From QHCF01 sp003244275 (GTDB lineage Bacteria > Actinomycetota > Acidimicrobiia > Acidimicrobiales > QHCF01), in assembly GCA_036806345.1 (NCBI GenBank), contig DAIROT010000034.1:1-24088 (forward strand): a stretch of DNA of 24,088 nt, given 5' to 3'. Positions within the stretch are counted from its first letter, which is position 1, and every line of letters begins with the position of its first letter. Below the pieces are notes generated by a model. It worked only from the letters and a program-made list of their open reading frames with translations, ran no database searches and was not told the DNA's origin. Positions 14,641 to 21,969 of this stretch are shown here, one piece after another. The translations under genes were made by a program, and so were the position numbers.

Positions 14641-15771
14641 ATGCCGGACTGGAAGGACGCGCTGGAGCGCGTCATCAATGATGTAGTCGCCCCCGACGCC
14701 GAGCGGGTGGATGCTGAGGGTTCCTTCCCGTTAGCGGGCATCGAGGCGCTGGGCGATGCGGGCCTCCTCGGGCTCACATCGTCAGCCGCCCATGGCGGCG
14801 GCGGTGGCGATCTGGCGGCGGCCGCTCACGTCGTCGAGCGGCTGGCGGCCAGCTGTGGGTCGACGGCCATGATCGTGATGATGCACTACACAGCCACCGC
14901 CGCCATAATGGCCCACGGACGGCGGGAGGTGCGCCGGGCGATCGCCTCGGGGGGGCACCTGTCAACGCTGGCCTTCTCCGAAGCGGGCTCCAGGAGCCAC
15001 TTCTGGGCCAGCCAGTCGAGTGCCACACCGTCCGGCGACGGGGCCGAGGTGCGTCTCGACGCCAAGAAGAGCTGGGTGACGGCCGCCAACCACGCCCAGA
15101 GCTACGTCTGGTCCAGCCTGCCACTGGCAGCTGAGGGCCCGATGACGCTGTGGCTGGTGCCGGCCGATACGCCCGGCCTGCACCGCTCGGGCGGCTTCGA
15201 CGGCATGGGCCTACGGGGAAACGACTCCGTCCCGGTGACCGCAGAGGGCGCCAAGGTGGCGGCCACCGCCATGCTCGGTGCTGACGGAGGCGGCCTCGAC
15301 CTGGCCCTCATGGTGGTGCTCCCGTGGTTCCTGGTTCTCTCCGGGGCGTTCAGCTCAGGGATCATGGAGGCGGTCACGGCCGAGGCGGCGCGCCACCTCG
15401 GCGCCACCCGGCTGGAGCATCTCGATCAGACGCTCATCCAGCAGCCGATGGCCCGCGCCGACCTGGCCCGCATGCGCCTGGCCACCGACACGGCCAGGAC
15501 GCTGGTGGGGGACACCATCGCGGCGGTCGCCAGCTCCCGGGAGGACGCCATGCTTCGCGTCCTGGAGGTCAAGGCGGTGGCGGCCGAGGCGGCCCTGCAG
15601 GTGACCGACCTGGCCATGAAGGTGTGCGGCGGGTCGGCGTTTCGCAAGGAGCTCGGGATCGAGCGCCGCTTCCGTGACTCCCGGGCGGCGCGAGTCATGG
15701 CTCCGACCACCGACGCCCTGTTGGACTTCGTCGGGCGAGTGGTGGGCGGCCTCCCGCTCCTCGGCCCATGA
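14641..15771 (+). CDS. Acyl-CoA-dehydrogenase-like flavoprotein
   Basis: 376 residues, ATG 5 nt after AGGAG. The three-part fold is visible: an N-terminal helical domain (VINDVVAPDAERVDAEGSF, ALGDAGLLGLTSSAAHGG), a central beta domain (LSTLAFSEAGSRSHFW, VRLDAKKSWVTAANHAQSYV, GMGLRGNDSVPVTAEGA) and a C-terminal four-helix domain (EVKAVAAEAALQVTDLAMKVCGGSAFRKELGIERRFRDSRAARVM). FAD should bind between the last two. The usual catalytic Y-E-G-T segment is absent; the end reads MAPTTDALLDFVGR. So it may be a monooxygenase or oxidase of the type that acts on small sulfur or nitrogen compounds, not a fatty acyl-CoA dehydrogenase. It overlaps the next gene by ATGA. The substrate is unknown. Confidence 0.85.
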   Translation: MPDWKDALERVINDVVAPDAERVDAEGSFPLAGIEALGDAGLLGLTSSAAHGGGGGDLAAAAHVVERLAASCGSTAMIVMMHYTATAAIMAHGRREVRRAIASGGHLSTLAFSEAGSRSHFWASQSSATPSGDGAEVRLDAKKSWVTAANHAQSYVWSSLPLAAEGPMTLWLVPADTPGLHRSGGFDGMGLRGNDSVPVTAEGAKVAATAMLGADGGGLDLALMVVLPWFLVLSGAFSSGIMEAVTAEAARHLGATRLEHLDQTLIQQPMARADLARMRLATDTARTLVGDTIAAVASSREDAMLRVLEVKAVAAEAALQVTDLAMKVCGGSAFRKELGIERRFRDSRAARVMAPTTDALLDFVGRVVGGLPLLGP

Positions 15772-16631
15772 CGGCGCCTGCCGAGCTGGTCATGGGGGCG
15801 GTGGCCTACGACCCCAAGGTGGTGACCATCTGGAATGGATTCAGGCGCTGGCTGCGGGACAAGGGCCTGGGCTTCGACTTCGTGCTGTACTCGAACTACG
15901 AGCGCCAGGTCGAGGATCTGGTGGCCGGGCGTATCGACGCCGCCTGGAACTCTCCGCTGGCCTGGGTACGAGCCCAGCGGCTGGCCAGGGCGAGAGGAGG
16001 GGCAGTGCGGGCCCTGGTCATGCGGGACACCGACCAGGACCTGGTGTCAGTGGTGGTCGTTGACTCGCGCGCGCCATTCCAGAGCGTCGCCGACCTGGCC
16101 GGTGCCACCGTGGCCACCGGCGCCGTCGATTCCCCCCAGGGCACTCTGCTGCCGTTGGACGCTCTGCGCCAGCAGGGACTGGTACCGGGCCAGGACTTCA
16201 AGGTTCGCCGCTTTGACGTCGGCGTGGGCCTGCACGGTGACCACGTGGGCGGGGAGCGTGATGCGGTGCGGGCGCTGGTGGCCGGGGAGGTGGACGCCGC
16301 CTGCCTGCTCGATGCCAACCACCTGGTGTTTGCCCAGGAGGGCCTGCTGGTGCCGGGGGGGACACGGGTAATTGCCACGACGCCCCTTTTTGACCATTGC
16401 AACATGACCGTTACCGACGGTGCGGACCCTTCGCTCGTCTCACAGTTCGAGGCACTCCTGCTGGCCATGGACTACGGGGACGCCGCGGTGCGTCCTCTGC
16501 TCGACCTGGAGGGCCTGACCAAGTGGGTCGACGGTCGCCTGGACGGCTATGGCCCCTTGGAGAGGGCGGTCGATGCCACCGGCTTCTACGGCCGGGGGGG
16601 CTCGATCACCGCGGCGGGCTATGCGCCCTGA
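15768..16631 (+). CDS. PhnD-like substrate-binding protein without signal peptide
   Basis: 287 residues, type-II periplasmic-binding fold: LVMGAVAYDPKVVTIWNGFRRW at the start, YSNYERQVEDLVAGRIDAAWNSPLAWV, SVADLAGATVATGAVDSPQGTLLPLDALRQQG, ALVAGEVDAACLLDANHLVFAQEGL, LFDHCNMTVTDG. This matches the phosphate/phosphite/phosphonate (PhnD) binding family. The mature fold begins at residue ~7, so there is no signal peptide or lipobox and the protein should be cytoplasmic. No permease or ATPase gene lies nearby. It overlaps the flavoprotein gene (ATGA) and the next gene by 11 nt. I infer it presents or is itself modified with a small ligand within this pathway, or is an enzyme built on the binding-protein fold. 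Confidence 0.8.
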   Translation: MTAPAELVMGAVAYDPKVVTIWNGFRRWLRDKGLGFDFVLYSNYERQVEDLVAGRIDAAWNSPLAWVRAQRLARARGGAVRALVMRDTDQDLVSVVVVDSRAPFQSVADLAGATVATGAVDSPQGTLLPLDALRQQGLVPGQDFKVRRFDVGVGLHGDHVGGERDAVRALVAGEVDAACLLDANHLVFAQEGLLVPGGTRVIATTPLFDHCNMTVTDGADPSLVSQFEALLLAMDYGDAAVRPLLDLEGLTKWVDGRLDGYGPLERAVDATGFYGRGGSITAAGYAP

Positions 16632-17877
16632 GGTGGTGGCGGGGCGCCCAGGCGTGGGCGTAGTTCCCTGGGTCGACCTGGGTGATTTGGGGCTCGACGC
16701 CGGGGGGCACCTGCTGGTGGACCGGGCCCTCGGGGGCGTGGCTGCGGGTGAGTGCCTGGTGGTGCGAGGCACGGATCCCAATCTCGGTTTGCACCTCCGG
16801 GCGTGGGTCCGCCACCGGGGCCACCGGCTCGACGGTGTCGGGGGTGGCGGCGCCACCGAGGGTGACGGCGTCGACCGTGCCATCAGGGTCGTAAGAGGGT
16901 CGGCGGCCGCTGACCGCTGGCGAGCCGCCCAGCGGGCGGGAGATCCTCGAACCGGGATGGTGGAGGACCGGGCCTCCCCGTCATGGGGGTTGGCCGCCCG
17001 CGGGGCGGTGGTGGAGGACGGCGGTCCAGACCTGGCCATCGCTGACCTGAGCGACAAGTCCGCCATCTGGAGCGATCTCGCTCCCCGGCTTTACGCCCAG
17101 GCGGCCGCCGGCCAGTGGGATCCGGCTACCGCCATCGACTGGCAGGCGCCGATCGACCATCCCGACGACGTGGAGGACGCGGTGGTCCAGGTCATGACCT
17201 ACCTGGTCGAGAACGAGCAGGCCGCCCTGCTGGTACCGGCCCGCTTCCTCGGGCGGATTCACCCCCATTACCGTGAGGCGCTGCAATTCCTGGCCATCCA
17301 GGTGGCCGACGAGGCTCGCCACATCGAGGTCTTCACCCGGCGGGCGTTGCTCCGGCGCGATGCCCTCGGCCGGTCGGGTGCGGGTGGGAGGGCGTCGCTG
17401 CAGACCCTGCTGGAGGAGCCTGAGTTCGCGGTGGCGTCCTTCTTGCTGTCGGTGCTGGGGGAGGGGACCTTCTTGCACCTGCTCTCCTTCCTGGAGCGCC
17501 ATGGGCCGGATCCGGTGACCCGCCGGGTGTGTCATCTGGCCCTGGTAGACGAGTCTCGCCATGTGGCCTTCGGGCTGGCCCACCTGCAGGAGCAGCTGGC
17601 GGCCGAGCCCGCTCTGCGATCTCACCTGGCGACCGCGGTGGAGAGGCGCCACGACGTGCTGGCCTCGACCGCCGGTCTGGACCGGGCCGTGTCGGACGCC
17701 CTGGTCGTGCTGGCGGCCGGCTCGTGGGCCCCGACCGCCGTAGCAGCCGGCTTCGCTGCCGTTCAGGCCCTCCAGCAGGAGATGGACGAAGGCCGGCAGC
17801 GCCGCCTGGTCCGGCTGGGCTTCTCGGCCAGTGAGGCAGCCGAGCTGTCGGCCCTGCATACCCGCAACTTCATGTAG
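16621..17877 (+). CDS. TusA-like domain fused to ferritin-like di-iron protein
   Basis: 418 residues from ATG 16621, which overlaps the preceding gene by 11 nt. Residues ~18-71 (DLGLDAGGHLLVDRALGGVAAGECLVVRGTDP, LHLRAWVRHRGHRL) resemble a TusA/SirA sulfur-carrier fold, but the C-P-x-P cysteine is replaced by glycines. Residues ~75-150 are a Gly/Arg-rich linker. From ~150 a ferritin-like four-helix domain carries a full di-iron ligand set: E197 or E199 (VENEQAALL), E231-x-x-H234 (DEARHIEVF), E281 (GEGTFLHLL) and E311-x-x-H314 (DESRHVAF). This is the pattern of non-haem di-iron oxygenases and R2-like proteins. I infer an O2-dependent oxidation step working with the flavoprotein and the binding protein; the substrate is not known. 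Confidence 0.8.
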   Translation: MRPEVVAGRPGVGVVPWVDLGDLGLDAGGHLLVDRALGGVAAGECLVVRGTDPNLGLHLRAWVRHRGHRLDGVGGGGATEGDGVDRAIRVVRGSAAADRWRAAQRAGDPRTGMVEDRASPSWGLAARGAVVEDGGPDLAIADLSDKSAIWSDLAPRLYAQAAAGQWDPATAIDWQAPIDHPDDVEDAVVQVMTYLVENEQAALLVPARFLGRIHPHYREALQFLAIQVADEARHIEVFTRRALLRRDALGRSGAGGRASLQTLLEEPEFAVASFLLSVLGEGTFLHLLSFLERHGPDPVTRRVCHLALVDESRHVAFGLAHLQEQLAAEPALRSHLATAVERRHDVLASTAGLDRAVSDALVVLAAGSWAPTAVAAGFAAVQALQQEMDEGRQRRLVRLGFSASEAAELSALHTRNFM

Positions 17878-18074
17878 GCGGCCGTCCTACGCCGGGCTTG
17901 CGGGGGTGACCGGTTCTGACGGTCCGCATCTCGTAAGGCAGATCTCGGGGCTGATCCGGTCCCTCAGCCCAGCCTGGCAGGCCTGGTAGGGCGGACAGCT
18001 GGTCACCATCCCGGGCGGCCAGCCGCAGAGCCTCAAGTTGCCGACTTAGCATCGCTGCCGGGCCACCCCTCCAA

Positions 18075-18116
18075 CTGTGACCGCTGACGCGCATAGGGCT
18101 CACCTGGCGGTCACAG
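18075..18116. repeat. 10-bp perfect inverted repeat between convergent genes
   Basis: CTGTGACCGC (18075-18084) and GCGGTCACAG (18107-18116) are exact reverse complements around a 22-nt loop. It lies in the 287-bp gap between the 3' ends of the di-iron gene and the aminopeptidase gene, 49 bp from the latter, so a bidirectional terminator is plausible although no T-run flanks it. The rest of the gap (17878-18164) shows no convincing gene. Confidence 0.45.
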
Positions 18117-18164
18117 ATTGGCCGCGACCGGGCGGCCGGCCCAGGCGGCCGCTCGGCGGTCGGG

Positions 18165-20825
18165 CTATCCGGTGGCTTCCAGCATGGCGGTCAGGTTCGG
18201 CCCCTCACGCTGGGCGAAAGCCAGGTTCACGGCCAGGCGCTCGAGGCTCTGCTCCACCGTTCGACCACCTGACGGAACCGGGTGGGCGCCCAGGAAGGTC
18301 CGTACGTCGGCTGCCAGGGAGGGCTCACACAGCCCGGAGATGCCGCTGAGCATGCGGGGGATGGTGTTGCGGGGGAAGCGGGCCAGCAGCTCGTCCCAGT
18401 GGGCCTTGACGAACTCCCAGGCAGCGCGACCCCCTTCCCGGTTGACCAGCAACAGATTGACCATGAATGGAGCGTTCTGCGTCCGGGCCTCGGTGCGGGC
18501 AAACTCCAGGGTGCGGTCCACCAGGTCCGGCTGGCGGAACCGGGGCAGGCCGTACAGGTACCGGGTCTCCTCCTGAGGGTTGGCCGGGTGGTGGTAGCGC
18601 TCCAGGAATGCCTCGTACTCGGATGCCCCGCCGTTGACGGCCACCACCGCCACCACTGCTCCGGCCAGGTCAGGCTCGATGGTGTCCTGGCCGGCCATGG
18701 CGCCGGCATGGATCCCCGTGGCCCGCTCGATCACCTTGGGGTCGGCACCCAGGTTGCCCAGGGCGTCCAGCAAGGTAGCCCGAAGGGTGCCGGTCCTTTC
18801 TCCGTCTCCGCTCTTGGCCGTCCAGCCCACCCGCTCAAAGGCAGGCCCGAGCCGGGTCCGAGCGAAGGACTGCAGGGCGGCCCGACTCTGCTCCCCACCG
18901 ATGCGGTCGAGGAGTGCCAGGGCACTTACCACCACGCTCCAGACGCTGGGGTCGGCTTCGTTCTCCAGCCGCCCGATCAGGGCCAGGAACGCCCCCAATG
19001 GCTGTACGCCCGCCAATACCTCGGCCCAGGTGTCGCTCACCAGGTTGAAGCGCTCCAGAGGGTCCAGGTTGTCCAGCTGGGCGGTCAGCGCCTGAGCCAG
19101 GCCCCCGTACTGGTGGACCCGGTAGAAGCCCCAACCGCCTTCGTTGACCACCACCCAGTTGACCCGGCCGCCCAGGTCCACTCTGCCCCCATCCGGCCCG
19201 AGGAGCACCCGATGATGCTCGACCTGCTCGACCTGCTCGACCTGCTCGACCTGCTCGACCCGCTCGGCCGGATCTCCCCCGCCCCGGCTGGTTTCGTCGA
19301 CTGCCCTCACGCCTGCCCGCAGCATGACCGGGATCTGCCAGTCCGACCCGATGGCTCCTCGCTCGTTGCCCTCGGCACGGTAGCGAAACGGCAGCTGGTC
19401 CAATGCCAGCGCCCTCCGGTCCCCGCTGGCGCTGACTCGAACGAGGGGATACCCACCCTGGAAGATCCAGCTGTCCATGGTGGCTCGGACCGGCTCCCCG
19501 GTGACCGCCTCGATGGCATCCCAGAGGTCGGTGGTCTCGGCGTTGCCGTGACGGTGGGCATCGAGGTAATGGCCGATGCCCCGCCGGAAGGGCTCGGCAC
19601 CCAGGTAGCGCTCCAGCATGCGCAGGACTGCTGCCCCCTTCTCGTAGGTGAGGATGTCGAACATCCCCTCGGCCTCCGACGGACGCCCCACGGGAAACTC
19701 GATGGGCCGGGTGGAGGCCATTCCGTCGGTGTCCATGGCGGCGCCTCGCGACAACCCGAAGCTGACCCAGCGCTCCCATTCCGGGCGGAAGGCGTCCACG
19801 CAGAGCATCTCCATGAAGGTGGCGAAGGCCTCGTTGAGCCACAGGCCGTTCCACCATTTCATGGTGACCAGGTCCCCGAACCACATGTGGGCGATCTCGT
19901 GGGAGACCACGTCGGCCACCCGCTCCAGCTCGGCCCGGGAGGCGGCAGCCGGGTCGATCAGCAGCACCTGCTCCCTGAAGGTCACCGCTCCGAGGTTCTC
20001 CATGGCCCCAGCCGCGAAATCAGGCAGGGCGATGAGGTCCAGCTTGTCGGCCGGGTACGGGATGTCGAACCAGGCAGAGAAGAACCTCAGTGCGTGCGCC
20101 CCCACCTCCAGGGCGAAGTCGCACAGGTGACCCTTGCCTGGTACATGCACCACTCGCAGGGGAACACCATTCACCTCGGTTGGCTCGGTGACCTCCAGGG
20201 GCCCCACCACCATGGCCACCAGGTAGGTCGACATGATCATGGTGTCAGCGAAGCGCACCCTTCGTTTGCCTTCGCCGGTCGGCGTCTCTTCGACCACCGC
20301 GGCGTTGGAGATGGCTACCAGCCCCTCCTCGACCACCAGGGTGACCGAGAAGACCGCCTTGCGGTCGGGCTCATCCCAGCAGGGAAAGGCCCGGCGGGCG
20401 TCGGTGGACTCGAACTGAGTGGTGGCGATGACCCGTTGATTGCCTGCCTCATCGGTGAAGGTGGATCGGTAGAAGCCCCGCAACTTGTCGTTGAGCACTC
20501 CTGAGAAGCTGAGCGCCAAGGTGGCCGAGCCAGCGGGGATCTCGCCTGGAAGACCCAGCACGACCTGCTCGTCCTTTTCGTTCATGGTGATCGTCAGCTG
20601 GTGATGGGCACCATCGGGCGCGGTAAGGCTGGCCTTACCGATCTCCAGCTCGGCCGCATTGAGCACTATCTCGGTGACCGGCTGGTGCACCTGGAGGGTG
20701 ACCACCTCGTCTCCGGCGAATGTGGCAGCTTGGAGGTCGGGGGTGATAGTCAGCTGGTAGTGCTGCGGCGTGGCCGTGCGAGGCAGGCGGTAGGCGGCAT
20801 CGGCGTGGGTGGTGGATTGGGTCAT
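18165..20825 (-). CDS. pepN: M1 family aminopeptidase N
   Basis: 886 residues, the normal size for actinobacterial PepN. The N-terminal beta domain (LPRTATPQHYQLTITPDL) is followed by the exopeptidase motif G-A-M-E-N at 273-277 and the zinc site H309-E-I-A-H313 with the third ligand E332 (WLNEAFATFME). The C-terminal ~370 residues are the helical ERAP1_C-like domain. It is a cytoplasmic zinc metallopeptidase that removes N-terminal residues from peptides. An insertion of four VEQ repeats (about residues 522-536) arises from a 9-bp tandem repeat and lies in a loop before VEHHRVLLG. It is divergent from the PfkB kinase gene with only 32 bp between the start codons. It stands alone. Confidence 0.95.
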   Translation of the reverse strand: MTQSTTHADAAYRLPRTATPQHYQLTITPDLQAATFAGDEVVTLQVHQPVTEIVLNAAELEIGKASLTAPDGAHHQLTITMNEKDEQVVLGLPGEIPAGSATLALSFSGVLNDKLRGFYRSTFTDEAGNQRVIATTQFESTDARRAFPCWDEPDRKAVFSVTLVVEEGLVAISNAAVVEETPTGEGKRRVRFADTMIMSTYLVAMVVGPLEVTEPTEVNGVPLRVVHVPGKGHLCDFALEVGAHALRFFSAWFDIPYPADKLDLIALPDFAAGAMENLGAVTFREQVLLIDPAAASRAELERVADVVSHEIAHMWFGDLVTMKWWNGLWLNEAFATFMEMLCVDAFRPEWERWVSFGLSRGAAMDTDGMASTRPIEFPVGRPSEAEGMFDILTYEKGAAVLRMLERYLGAEPFRRGIGHYLDAHRHGNAETTDLWDAIEAVTGEPVRATMDSWIFQGGYPLVRVSASGDRRALALDQLPFRYRAEGNERGAIGSDWQIPVMLRAGVRAVDETSRGGGDPAERVEQVEQVEQVEQVEHHRVLLGPDGGRVDLGGRVNWVVVNEGGWGFYRVHQYGGLAQALTAQLDNLDPLERFNLVSDTWAEVLAGVQPLGAFLALIGRLENEADPSVWSVVVSALALLDRIGGEQSRAALQSFARTRLGPAFERVGWTAKSGDGERTGTLRATLLDALGNLGADPKVIERATGIHAGAMAGQDTIEPDLAGAVVAVVAVNGGASEYEAFLERYHHPANPQEETRYLYGLPRFRQPDLVDRTLEFARTEARTQNAPFMVNLLLVNREGGRAAWEFVKAHWDELLARFPRNTIPRMLSGISGLCEPSLAADVRTFLGAHPVPSGGRTVEQSLERLAVNLAFAQREGPNLTAMLEATG
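19218..19262. repeat. 9-bp tandem repeat (CTCGACCTG) inside pepN
   Basis: Four exact copies and a fifth with one mismatch. Read on the minus strand it encodes (V-E-Q)n. Being a multiple of three it changes length without breaking the frame, so copy number may vary between strains. Confidence 0.9.
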
Positions 20826-20834
20826 GGGTAACCG

Positions 20835-20851
20835 AGGCTAGGCGCTACGGT
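20835..20851. promoter_or_regulatory. Divergent leaderless promoters of pepN and the PfkB kinase
   Basis: Only 32 bp separate the two start codons. TACGGT (20846-20851, plus) ends 6 nt before ATG 20858; TAGCCT (20840-20835, minus) ends 9 nt before the pepN ATG at 20825. No Shine-Dalgarno sequence is seen for either. Both fit TANNNT -10 boxes of leaderless transcripts, whose -35 regions would lie inside the opposite gene. Confidence 0.4.
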
Positions 20852-20857
20852 GCGGCA

Positions 20858-21916
20858 ATGACCGATCTGAGCGCCTCAGGGACGAACGACACAGCGCAGA
20901 TGGGCCCTGACCGGATAGATGTGGTGGCGATCGGCAGCGCTATCGTCGACGTGCTCGCCCGTGCATCGGACGAGCAGGTGGCAGCCCTGGGACTGGCCAA
21001 GGGGTCCATGGCCTTGGTGGACCAGGAGGAATCGGACCGGCTACTGGCGGCTATGGGGCCGGCCACCCAGGCGTCGGGAGGCTCGGCGGCCAACACGGTG
21101 GTGGGCGTGTCCTGCCTGGGCGGGTCGGCTGCCTACCTGGCCAGGGTGGCGGACGACGATCTGGGCCAGGTCTTCAGCCGGGACATTCGATCTGCCGGAG
21201 TCCGCTTTGCCGGCATACCAGAGCGGGGCGGTCGCGCCGCACTTGACGGAGGCGGCACAGGCCGCTGCCTGGTACTGGTCACCCCCGATGCCGAGCGCAC
21301 CATGAGCACCTACCTGGGGGTCGCCTCCCAGCTGGGATCGCGTGACGTGGATGCCGGCCTGGTGGGTCAGGCCAGGGTCCTCTACGTCGAGGGCTACCTG
21401 TGGGACCTGCCGGCCGCCAAGGAAGCCCTTCGAGGGGCCATGGCCGCGGCGCGCCGGACGGGGGCACAGGTGGCGCTCAGCCTGTCCGACAGCTTCTGCG
21501 TGCAGCGCCATCGAGACGACTTCCTGGCCCTGGTGGCCTCCGAGGTGGATGTGGTCTTTGCCAACCAGGACGAAGTTGCCCTGCTCACCGGTGAGGATGA
21601 TCTCGAGGCGGCACTCACCGAGCTGTCGGGGGGACCGGCCCTCTGGGCAGTGACCCGGGGGGCCCAGGGATCAGTGGTGGCTTCTGGGCGGGAGCGGGTG
21701 AGGGTGCCGGCCTGGCCGGTCGAGGCGGTGGTGGACACCACCGGCGCCGGGGATCTCTACGCCGCTGGCTTTCTCCTCGCCCTGATCCGGGGCGCCGACC
21801 TGGAGGGCTGCGCCCGGCTGGGGAGCTTGGTGGCCGCCGAGGTGATCGGCCATCTGGGTGCTCGGCCCGGGCCGGGATTGCGGGAGCTGGCCCAGCAGGT
21901 CGGCCTACTGAGTTGA
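20858..21916 (+). CDS. PfkB family carbohydrate/adenosine kinase
   Basis: 352 residues. After a ~20-residue unstructured start, the ribokinase fold begins DVVAIGSAIVDVLA. The N-terminal glycine signature is GGSAANTVVGVSCLGGSAAYLARVADD and the C-terminal signature is DTTGAGDLYAAGFLLAL, with D299 as the catalytic base and the anion hole GAGD. Transfers the ATP gamma-phosphate to a sugar hydroxyl or adenosine. The pattern around residues 15-50 (GSAIVDVLARASDEQVAALGLAKGSMALVD) is like the adenosine-kinase-type bacterial PfkB group, but I cannot fix the substrate. It precedes a class III aminotransferase gene by 53 bp; that gene has its own possible promoter. Confidence 0.9.
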   Translation: MTDLSASGTNDTAQMGPDRIDVVAIGSAIVDVLARASDEQVAALGLAKGSMALVDQEESDRLLAAMGPATQASGGSAANTVVGVSCLGGSAAYLARVADDDLGQVFSRDIRSAGVRFAGIPERGGRAALDGGGTGRCLVLVTPDAERTMSTYLGVASQLGSRDVDAGLVGQARVLYVEGYLWDLPAAKEALRGAMAAARRTGAQVALSLSDSFCVQRHRDDFLALVASEVDVVFANQDEVALLTGEDDLEAALTELSGGPALWAVTRGAQGSVVASGRERVRVPAWPVEAVVDTTGAGDLYAAGFLLALIRGADLEGCARLGSLVAAEVIGHLGARPGPGLRELAQQVGLLS

Positions 21917-21957
21917 GACCAGTGGCCAGGCCAGCCCCACCGAAGGGTATCTCCGGA

Positions 21958-21963
21958 TAGCCT
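21958..21963 (+). promoter_or_regulatory. Candidate -10 box of the aminotransferase gene (leaderless)
   Basis: TAGCCT ends 6 nt before ATG 21970, with no Shine-Dalgarno sequence, the same arrangement as at the kinase start. No matching -35 is seen. Confidence 0.35.
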
Positions 21964-21969
21964 CCCGGC

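Noticed and set aside
17870..18103. 77-codon minus-strand frame in the gap before pepN
   Set aside because: No recognisable domain, poor start context and a start inside the inverted-repeat loop; it looks like chance in GC-rich DNA.
19200..19270. Possible CRISPR or regulatory repeat array
   Set aside because: The 9-bp units are contiguous without spacers and lie in frame inside pepN, so this is a simple coding tandem repeat.
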